Source of the DNA: an uncultured Oscillibacter sp.
GTDB taxonomy: Bacteria > Bacillota > Clostridia > Oscillospirales > Oscillospiraceae
Length of the DNA: 34,241 nucleotides
NCBI GenBank assembly: GCA_900770295.1
Contig: CAAGJQ010000090.1
Span: forward strand, 1-34,241
Reading direction: 5' to 3'
Shown here: piece after piece, positions 8,367-14,416 of the stretch
How the letters are laid out: each line of letters starts with the position of its first letter
Numbering within the stretch: position 1 is the first letter of the stretch
The notes under the pieces: model-generated
Databases searched by the model: none
Seen by the model: the letters and a program-made list of their open reading frames with translations, nothing else
Told to the model about the DNA's origin: nothing
Translations under genes and position numbers: made by a program

Positions 8367-9170
8367 ATGGGGGCGAGTGAAGGAAAGCGGGTATTGCTGC
8401 TTCCGGCGGCGGACATCCGTCCCAATCCCCGGCAGCCCCGGCGGGTGTTTGAGGAGGCGGGGCTGCGGGAGCTGGCGTCATCCATCCGGCGCCACGGCAT
8501 CCTGCAGCCCCTGACTGTGCGGCGGATGCCGGAGGGTTGGGAGCTCATCGCCGGGGAGCGGCGTCTCCGGGCAGCCCGGATGGCGGGGCTGGAGACGGTG
8601 CCCTGCATTGAGGCGGCGGCAGACGACGGGGAGTCCGCTCTGCTGGCGCTGGTGGAGAATTTACAACGGCAGGACCTTCACTATTTTGAGGAGGCTGCCG
8701 CCATCGCAGCCTATCTGAAGGAGACCGGCGCCACCCAGGAGGAGACGGCGGCCCAGCTGGGCCGGTCCCCCTCGGCTCTCGCCAACAAGCTGCGGCTGCT
8801 GCGGCTGTCCCCGGCCTGCCGGGAGATTTTGGTCCAAAACGGCCTGACGGAGCGCCACGCCCGTGCCCTGCTGCGGCTGGAGGACGAGGAGGAGCGGCTC
8901 TCCGCCGCCCGGCACATCGCGGAGCGCCAGCTGAACGTGGCCCAGGCTGAGCAATACATCGAACACCGGCTGGCGGTTTTGCAGTCCACACCTCCAGCGG
9001 GACGGCGGACCTTTATCCTCAAGGACGTGCGGCTGTTCCTCAACAGTCTGGACCGGGGGCTCAAGCTCATCCGGGAGGCGGGCGTGGGCGCTGAGAGCCG
9101 CCGGGAGGATACGGAGGACGCCATTGTGCTGACGATCCGCATCCCCAAACAGCGAGGCAAACCGCTTTGA
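8367..9170 (+). CDS. Noc/ParB-like nucleoid occlusion or partition protein
   Basis: A 267-residue ParB-superfamily protein, the second in this window. The N-terminal CTP-binding/ParB domain shows RPNPRQPRRVF, HGILQPLTVR, the GERRLRAARMAG motif and ENLQRQDLHYFEEA. The central helix-turn-helix is TQEETAAQLGRSPSALANKL, and the C-terminal part (DVRLFLNSLDRGLKLIREAG) resembles clostridial Noc-like proteins more than Spo0J. It lacks the N-terminal amphipathic helix that anchors Bacillus Noc to the membrane and the ParA-contacting LGRGLGALL tail, which is present only in the other ParB at 24541. GGGAGG at 8354-8359 sets the start. No parA lies beside it. Noc is the likeliest role, by inference from the C-terminus. 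Confidence 0.85.
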   Translation: MGASEGKRVLLLPAADIRPNPRQPRRVFEEAGLRELASSIRRHGILQPLTVRRMPEGWELIAGERRLRAARMAGLETVPCIEAAADDGESALLALVENLQRQDLHYFEEAAAIAAYLKETGATQEETAAQLGRSPSALANKLRLLRLSPACREILVQNGLTERHARALLRLEDEEERLSAARHIAERQLNVAQAEQYIEHRLAVLQSTPPAGRRTFILKDVRLFLNSLDRGLKLIREAGVGAESRREDTEDAIVLTIRIPKQRGKPL

Positions 9171-9270
9171 TATCTTTATATTGTAAACATTATTTGTAAA
9201 TTTCGTCCTTGATTTGTGGAAAAGCGCTCCTGGTTGTTACTGGATTGTAATGTCTTTTTTGAAACAAGTG

Positions 9271-9279
9271 TGTTAAAAT
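9271..9279 (+). promoter_or_regulatory. Probable extended -10 promoter of the vanW-family gene
   Basis: TGT followed by TAAAAT at 9274-9279, in a 181-bp AT-rich gap after the noc-like gene. The -35 position (TGTCTT at 9251-9256, 17-bp spacer) is poor, so recognition would rest on the extended -10. The resulting leader is about 65 nt. Confidence 0.45.
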
Positions 9280-9351
9280 GGGTATTCAGCAGAATAGGCT
9301 GTTTGTGTGTACAGCCTGTCTCCAATCTCATTGTAACAACAGGAGGGCTTC

Positions 9352-11136
9352 ATGGAACAGACAACAAACGAAGCCAGTGTGCAGAAAAAGGGCGGCGCCC
9401 GCCTACAGAAGAAGGAACCTAACGGCGGCAGCGGAAAAAAGCCGCTGCTGGTTGCCGGGCTTCTTCTGGCCGTTTTCGCGGCGGCCTATCTGGGGCTGTG
9501 CGTCTGGGCCGGCTCCCTGGACACTTTTTATCCCAACCGTCACATCAACGGCATCGATGTGGGCGGCCTGACCGTCAGTGAGGCCCAGGCAAAGCTGGAA
9601 ACAGACCTGCTGGCCCAGACCATCACCCTGACCGAAGAGGAGACAGGGACTCAGGCCTCCATCACCGTGGCGGACCTGGGCTATACGGCCGAGGCTTTCC
9701 ACGGCGATACCCAGTTCTGGATGGACGAGCAGAAGAGCCACTCTTTCCTGGGAAAGGGCTGGGACTTCCTGTCCCATCTCACCGGACGCTATCCCGGCGG
9801 CTCCCACTGGCCGGATATGGACGCCCAGGCGCTGAGCGCCACTGTGTCCAGCCTGTCCGCCCAGCTCTCCCGGGAGCCGGTGGACAGCACCTATGAGCTG
9901 ACGGACGACTCTGTCAGAATCACGAAAGCCCAGGACGGCCGGACTGTGGACGAGTCCGCTCTGCGGACCGCTCTGTCGGACGTCAGTACGTATGCGGAGA
10001 AGGGCTATCAGGTGTCCTTCTCGTTCAAAACCGTCCCCGCCCAGACCCTCACCGCCCAGGAGATCTACGATGAGGTGGCCAGTGAGATGAAGAACGCCGG
10101 CTATGACGCCGCCACGGGCTCCATCATCCCCGAGCAGATGGGCGCGGACTTTGATGTGAGCACAGCCCAGAAGGCTCTGGACAGCGCGGAGCCCGGCGAG
10201 ACCGTGGAGATCGACGCCGCCATTGAGTATCCCCCCGTTACGGCGGAAGAGCTGAAGGGCGTTCTATTCAGGGATGTGCTTGGCACTGCCACCACCAAGG
10301 TGGGCGGCACGGCGGCGCGGAAGAGCAATGTGAAGCTGTCCGCCTCCTCCATCAACGGCTATGTGCTGAACACCGGCGATGTGTTCTCCTATAACGGCGT
10401 GGTGGGCCAGCGCACTGCCGCCCGGGGCTACCAGCCCGCTCCCGCCTATGTAAAGGGCGAGACGGTGGATGAGATCGGCGGCGGCATCTGCCAGACCTCC
10501 TCCACGCTGTATCTGGCCTGCCTGCGGGGCAACCTGGAGATCACGGAGCGCTACGCCCACCGGTACATCCCCGCCTACATCGACGCCGGCATGGACGCCA
10601 CCGTATCCTGGGGCGGCCCGGATTACAAATTCACCAACAACACCAACTACCCCATCAAGATCGTCACCACATATGCCGACGGCTACCTGACGGTGAAGCT
10701 GCTGGGCACCGATGTCACCGGCATCACCGTGAAAATGACCAACGAAAAACTGTCCACTACCGCCTGGGAGACCGTGTATGAGGACGATCCCACCCTGGCC
10801 CCCGGCACGGAGGAGGTCAAGACCACGCCCTACACCGGCTCCAAGTGGCGCACTTACCGGAACCTGTACGACGCCAGCGGCAAGCTGATCTCCAGCAACT
10901 ACGAGGACACCAGCGACTACAAGGTCCGGAACAAGGTCATCCTCCGGGGTCCCGCCAAGACGGAGGAGACCGCGCCCGCCGTACCCTCCGGCGGCTCCGG
11001 CACAGCAACCGCGCCTTCCGAAACGCCTTCCACGGAGACACCGTCGGAGACGCCCGCCGTTGATCCGGCCCCGCCCGTGGAGGAGGAGACCGGTACACCC
11101 ATCATCGTGATACCGGATCCGGAACCCACTGCATGA
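9352..11136 (+). CDS. Membrane-anchored VanW family protein with peptidoglycan-binding-like domain
   Basis: A 594-residue surface protein. A basic cytoplasmic tail (about 30 residues) precedes one membrane segment (LLVAGLLLAVFAAAYLGLCVW). The extracellular part begins NRHINGIDVGGLTVSEA, the start of the putative peptidoglycan-binding domain (PG_binding_4) often found before VanW or YkuD domains. The VanW domain follows at about residues 310-440 (SSINGYVLNTGDVFSYN, then EIGGGICQTSSTLY and NNTNYPIKI). The last 70 residues are Thr/Pro/Glu-rich, like a cell-wall spacer, with no LPXTG motif. VanW proteins occur in some vancomycin-resistance clusters, but their biochemical role is unknown and nothing here indicates resistance. 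AGGAGGG at 9341-9347 fixes the start. A strong terminator follows. Confidence 0.9.
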   Translation: MEQTTNEASVQKKGGARLQKKEPNGGSGKKPLLVAGLLLAVFAAAYLGLCVWAGSLDTFYPNRHINGIDVGGLTVSEAQAKLETDLLAQTITLTEEETGTQASITVADLGYTAEAFHGDTQFWMDEQKSHSFLGKGWDFLSHLTGRYPGGSHWPDMDAQALSATVSSLSAQLSREPVDSTYELTDDSVRITKAQDGRTVDESALRTALSDVSTYAEKGYQVSFSFKTVPAQTLTAQEIYDEVASEMKNAGYDAATGSIIPEQMGADFDVSTAQKALDSAEPGETVEIDAAIEYPPVTAEELKGVLFRDVLGTATTKVGGTAARKSNVKLSASSINGYVLNTGDVFSYNGVVGQRTAARGYQPAPAYVKGETVDEIGGGICQTSSTLYLACLRGNLEITERYAHRYIPAYIDAGMDATVSWGGPDYKFTNNTNYPIKIVTTYADGYLTVKLLGTDVTGITVKMTNEKLSTTAWETVYEDDPTLAPGTEEVKTTPYTGSKWRTYRNLYDASGKLISSNYEDTSDYKVRNKVILRGPAKTEETAPAVPSGGSGTATAPSETPSTETPSETPAVDPAPPVEEETGTPIIVIPDPEPTA

Positions 11137-11150
11137 GACCTTTATATACG

Positions 11151-11190
11151 AAAAAGAAGCAGTTTTCGTCTGAAAACTGCTTCTTTTTTT
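11151..11190 (+). terminator. Strong intrinsic terminator of the vanW-family gene
   Basis: A 17-bp perfect stem (11151-11167 with 11172-11188, loop GTCT) ending in a run of seven T. The mirror-image A-run at its 5' side means it could also act on the minus strand. Confidence 0.92.
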
Positions 11191-11238
11191 AATTTTGCGC
11201 ATACTATGGCCAGATTTTCAGGACAGGGGGAACGCATT

Positions 11239-11883
11239 TTGAAAGCATGGAGATTCTGGCTTCCGCTGCTGCTTCTGCTGGGCGGCACTGCCGCTCTGTG
11301 GCCTCTCCGGCACCGGCTGACGGCAGAGACCATCGCCGCCCGCTCTCCGAAGCAGGCAGTGCTGGCGGCAGGTCTTTTGCTGCTGTTGTACGGCGTCAAA
11401 AGTCTGTCCATCGGCATTCCCCTGTCGGCTCTGGAGGCGGCGGGCGGGCTGCTGTTCCCCTTTCCGGCGGCGGCAGCGGTGAATCTGACCGGCGTGGCCA
11501 TTGCCCAGATCCTGCCCTGGCTCCTGGGGCGCAGGCAGCGGGGCGGACTGGCCGCTGTCACGGCCCGGTATCCCCGGTTGGAAGCTCTGATGCCCTCCGG
11601 GGACAGTCATCCCGGCCGAACGGTGTTTCTTCTGCGGCTTGGGGGCGTCTCCCCGGGGGATCTGGTCAGCCTGTATCTGGGCGCCGCCGGAGTCCCCCTG
11701 AGGTCCTATCTCACCGGCGGGCTGCTGGGGAGCTTTCCCCGGGTGATCTCCGCCACGCTGCTGGGCTCCGCGCTGTGGCACATCGGCGGGCGGCGGTTCT
11801 GGCTGTCCGTGGGCACCGGCGCCGCGCTGACAGCGGTATCCCTGTGCCTTTGGAAATTCTGGCGGGGCCGGCCCGCCTGTTGA
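11239..11883 (+). CDS. TVP38/TMEM64 (VTT domain) family membrane protein
   Basis: A small membrane protein of about 214 residues with roughly five hydrophobic segments. The central part (GIPLSALEAAGGLLFPFPAA, then AVNLTGVAIAQILPWLLG) and the later LLRLGGVSPGDLVSLYLGAAG, YLTGGLLGSFPRV match the VTT (SNARE-associated/DedA-like) core, a family linked to phospholipid scrambling and membrane homeostasis. The TTG at 11239 is preferred because AGGGGG at 11225-11230 sits 8 nt before it and the protein then starts with the basic-hydrophobic KAWRFWLPLLLLL. The ATG at 11206 lies just behind the preceding terminator and has no ribosome site. Substrate and exact role are unknown. Confidence 0.8.
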   Translation: MKAWRFWLPLLLLLGGTAALWPLRHRLTAETIAARSPKQAVLAAGLLLLLYGVKSLSIGIPLSALEAAGGLLFPFPAAAAVNLTGVAIAQILPWLLGRRQRGGLAAVTARYPRLEALMPSGDSHPGRTVFLLRLGGVSPGDLVSLYLGAAGVPLRSYLTGGLLGSFPRVISATLLGSALWHIGGRRFWLSVGTGAALTAVSLCLWKFWRGRPAC

Positions 11884-11887
11884 CAAA

Positions 11888-11935
11888 GCCCCGGCGAAAC
11901 ACGCGGGAAGCGTGCTCCGCCGGGGCCTTTCCGAT
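11888..11935. terminator. Bidirectional terminator between convergent genes
   Basis: Outer 9-bp stem GCCCCGGCG/CGCCGGGGC (11888-11896, 11918-11926) around an inner CACGC/GCGTG stem (11900-11904, 11910-11914). Weak T-rich ends follow on both sides (CTTTCCGATTTT on +, TTTG on -). It separates the VTT gene from the minus-strand dnaI-like gene. Confidence 0.65.
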
Positions 11936-11936
11936 T

Positions 11937-12938
11937 TTAATGGAATCTCCGCTCTTTTTTCAGCTTGCGGATGTCCTCGCCCACAAAGGGCAGTACCTGA
12001 TACTCACCCTCGATCCGGGAGGCGATCTGGGGAGAATACCGCTGGGCCAGCTGATTCGGTGAGAGGTTGGTGCTGATGATGGTGGACCGCTTTTCCATGA
12101 GCCGGGTGTTGACAATCTGATACAGGGCGGACTGGACAAAGGCGGTGGTCATCTCCGTGCCCAGGTCGTCCAGGATCAGCAGGTCGCAGTTCAGCACCCG
12201 CTCCACGTCGGAGGACACCTCGTCCCCCTCCTCCCGGCCGAACTTCTGGGCCTCGAACCGCTCAAATACATGGGACGCCGTGTCGTACACCACGGACCAG
12301 CCCTTGCCGCTGACCTCCCGGGCGATGGCGGCGGACAGATGGGTCTTTCCCAGCCCCGGAGCGCCGGACAGCAGCAGATTGCCAGGCCGTTTGCCAAACT
12401 GATGGGCGTAGTCGGCGCAGACATCGTAGGTTTTTTCCATATTCTCCCGGAAAGAGAGGCCCAGGGCGGAGTTGTACTCCCCGGAATACCAGTCCAGGGA
12501 GAATGTGTCAAAGCTCTGGCTGCCCAGGTCCAGCATCCGGGAGAGCTCCTTCTGCTGCTCCTGGGCGTAGTAATTTCGCAGGCAGCGGCACACTCTGGCC
12601 CCCTGATAGCCCGTGTCCCCGCAGAGCGGGCAGGCCGGTTTCTCATCCAGGCAGTCCTCCGGCAGGCCCATCTTGGCCAGCAGCTCCCGCTTCTCCGCCT
12701 GGAGATTCAGGTTTTCCTTCCGCAGCGCCGCCACCGCCGGAGCGGGGTCCGTACCGCGGCGCAGAGCGCCCGCGATGATGCGGCTCATGGTGGACCGCAG
12801 TTCATCGTCGATCTCCTTCAGACGGGGCTGGCGGCGAAACACGCTCTCCCGCCGGGACTGGAACCGCTCCTCCCGCGCCCGCCTGTCCTCCTCGTACCGC
12901 TGGAGCGCGCGATGCATGATCTTCCCGTCATAGGCCAT
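11937..12938 (-). CDS. DnaI/DnaC-like replicative helicase loader ATPase
   Basis: A 333-residue AAA+ protein that by family loads the replicative helicase at origins and restarted forks. A charged helical N-terminus leads into a four-Cys zinc motif (CPLCGDTG...CRC; Cys 103, 106, 117, 119). The AAA+ core carries Walker A GAPGLGKTH near residues 192-200, Walker B LLILDDLG, the sensor-1 region IISTNLS, and SRIEGEYQVLPF containing the arginine finger. The ATG at 12938 is chosen because AGGGGG lies 7 nt ahead of it; the GTG at 12944 overlaps the upstream stop codon. Two nt separate it from the upstream dnaD-like gene. The pairing is typical of Firmicute DnaD/DnaI primosome genes. IstB, the transposon homologue, is unlikely without a transposase nearby. 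Confidence 0.92.
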   Translation of the reverse strand: MAYDGKIMHRALQRYEEDRRAREERFQSRRESVFRRQPRLKEIDDELRSTMSRIIAGALRRGTDPAPAVAALRKENLNLQAEKRELLAKMGLPEDCLDEKPACPLCGDTGYQGARVCRCLRNYYAQEQQKELSRMLDLGSQSFDTFSLDWYSGEYNSALGLSFRENMEKTYDVCADYAHQFGKRPGNLLLSGAPGLGKTHLSAAIAREVSGKGWSVVYDTASHVFERFEAQKFGREEGDEVSSDVERVLNCDLLILDDLGTEMTTAFVQSALYQIVNTRLMEKRSTIISTNLSPNQLAQRYSPQIASRIEGEYQVLPFVGEDIRKLKKERRFH

Positions 12939-12940
12939 GG

Positions 12941-13870
12941 TCACACCCCCTTGTCACGCTGCTGAATGTACTTCTTCATCCAGGACACATCCTCGCCGCC
13001 GGACTTGGCTGCCGGCTTCTCGTCCTTCTTTGCCGGCCGGTCGCCGCTCTCGACCTCCTCCACCGTGTGGAGGCCGGCCTCGTGCCAGCGCTTGAGAATG
13101 CCGTTGCAGTAGGGCCACTTCATCTCGTGGCACTTCAAAACCGTCTTGTCGTAGGCCAGGGCCACCGTCTCCGGTGGGAAGCCCATCTCCTGCCAGGCCA
13201 GCAGATACTTCTCCTCCGAGGCCACCGGGGGGCGGTCCCCCAACCGCAGCGCCTGCATGTACCGGGGGATGGCCCCCTGGCGCTCCGTGTACTTTTTCAG
13301 GTACTCCGTGGCCTCCAGCTGGGTGTCGATACCCATCCGGGCCCAGGCGTAGCCCTCCTTTTCGATCTGCCGCATCGTGGGGCGGCGGCCCTCGCCGTAC
13401 CGGCGCCGGACCCGCTCCACGCAGTGGCACACCAGGAGGTAGATCACATCAGCGGGCAGGCCCAGATAGTCGTTCAGGCCCAGCAGAACACCCACGTCCG
13501 GCGTGGTCAGCTTCTTGCCCAGCTTCTTCTCCACCTCGGCGGTCAGATTCCGGAACTCCGCACTGTCCTCCAGCCGCTCCGCGATGTCGGCGCGCTGGTA
13601 GGCGGGTTTTTCATCCGCGGGCTCCAGGGGCATGTTCTCCGCCGGGGCCACCAGTCCCAGCTCCCGCAGGGTCTTTTCCGCAGCCTCGATGCGGGACCGG
13701 TCCCACCGCAGCTCCCCGGCCAGAGACCGGGGCTGCACGTTGCCGTGGTGCCGCAGGAGGGCCAGATATAAAAGGGCCGCGTCACCGTCGCCCCGCTCCA
13801 GCAGCCGCGCCGCCGCCCGGGCGGTCAGCGTAATGCTCTCGTCCGCCGTATGTACCAGAATATTCGCCAT
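12941..13870 (-). CDS. DnaD-like primosome protein
   Basis: A 309-residue protein with a winged-helix N-terminal domain (residues about 15-80: DAALLYLALLRHHGNVQPRSLAGEL) and a DnaD/DnaB-type C-terminal domain. The C-terminal domain carries the family's YxxxIxxxW signature as WPYCNGILKRWHEAGLHTVEEV. By family it remodels DNA and recruits the helicase loader; the DnaI-like gene follows after 2 nt, supporting a joint primosome role. The last 40 residues are Lys/Asp-rich and disordered. The start is at 13870, where GGAGGAGG precedes the ATG on the minus strand; the 42-codon upstream extension lies in the promoter region and is discarded. Confidence 0.88.
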   Translation of the reverse strand: MANILVHTADESITLTARAAARLLERGDGDAALLYLALLRHHGNVQPRSLAGELRWDRSRIEAAEKTLRELGLVAPAENMPLEPADEKPAYQRADIAERLEDSAEFRNLTAEVEKKLGKKLTTPDVGVLLGLNDYLGLPADVIYLLVCHCVERVRRRYGEGRRPTMRQIEKEGYAWARMGIDTQLEATEYLKKYTERQGAIPRYMQALRLGDRPPVASEEKYLLAWQEMGFPPETVALAYDKTVLKCHEMKWPYCNGILKRWHEAGLHTVEEVESGDRPAKKDEKPAAKSGGEDVSWMKKYIQQRDKGV

Positions 13871-13905
13871 GAAGAGCCCTCCTCCCCGCTTTTTTTGTAT
13901 CCCCC

Positions 13906-13934
13906 ATTTTACACGAAAACTCCCCTCAGGACAA
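13906..13934 (-). promoter_or_regulatory. Sigma-A promoter of the dnaD-dnaI operon
   Basis: On the minus strand TTGTCC (13934-13929), 17 bp, TAAAAT (13911-13906). It lies 36 nt before the dnaD-like start codon. Confidence 0.6.
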
Positions 13935-14008
13935 GTCCCCCTTTTTCTGCTGAAAAATGTGAATTTTTCAGATTCCTCACATTTTTTCTGGCGCATATTC
14001 TCCAGGTA

Positions 14009-14017
14009 TGGTATACT
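14009..14017 (+). promoter_or_regulatory. Extended -10 promoter of the zapA-U32 operon
   Basis: TGG followed by TATACT at 14012-14017, about 67 nt before the zapA ATG. The -35 position (CTGGCG or TGGCGC) matches poorly. Confidence 0.5.
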
Positions 14018-14083
14018 GTACGCTGTAAAAATAGGCGGGCTTCGCCCTGCCGGGAAATAGATACAAATGAGGAGGAAATTTTC

Positions 14084-14416
14084 ATGGCAAACCGTGTGGT
14101 CATTACCATCAGCGGAGAAGAATATACCTTCGTGGCGGATGAGTCCTCCGCTTATATGCAGAAAGTCGGCTCCTACGTCAATGATAAAATGGAAGAGGTG
14201 CTGAAGAGCGCCAAGGTGGGCCGGAGCGACGCCGCCGTCCTCACCGCCGTCAACATCGCCGATGAGTTGTTCAAGGCCCAGGCCGCCGCCGAGCAGCTGC
14301 GGGGCCAGATCAAGGGCTATCTGGACGAGGCCGGTAAGGCCCAGGCCGAGGTCAGCGAGCTGAAGCGGGAGGTCTTCCGCCTGCAGCAGCGGCTGGACAA
14401 CCGGAACAAGGGATGA
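14084..14416 (+). CDS. zapA: Cell division protein ZapA
   Basis: A 110-residue FtsZ-ring-stabilising protein. The N-terminal globular part (VVITISGEEYTFVADES, YMQKVGSYVNDKMEEVL) is followed by a long C-terminal coiled coil (from about residue 60 to the end), the family's standard two-part build and length. GGAGG at 14071-14075 sets the start; the longer frame from 13850 runs through the promoter and is discarded. The stop overlaps the ATG of the U32 gene (ATGA at 14413-14416), giving translational coupling. Confidence 0.93.
   Translation: MANRVVITISGEEYTFVADESSAYMQKVGSYVNDKMEEVLKSAKVGRSDAAVLTAVNIADELFKAQAAAEQLRGQIKGYLDEAGKAQAEVSELKREVFRLQQRLDNRNKG

Noticed and set aside
11206..11238. ATG at 11206 as start of the VTT protein
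   Set aside because: It sits just past a strong terminator without a ribosome site, while TTG at 11239 has AGGGGG at good spacing.
14044..14059. Half match to the Bacillus Noc box (CCGGGAAATA) before zapA
   Set aside because: Only the right half matches; about 11 of 16 bases is expected by chance at this length.
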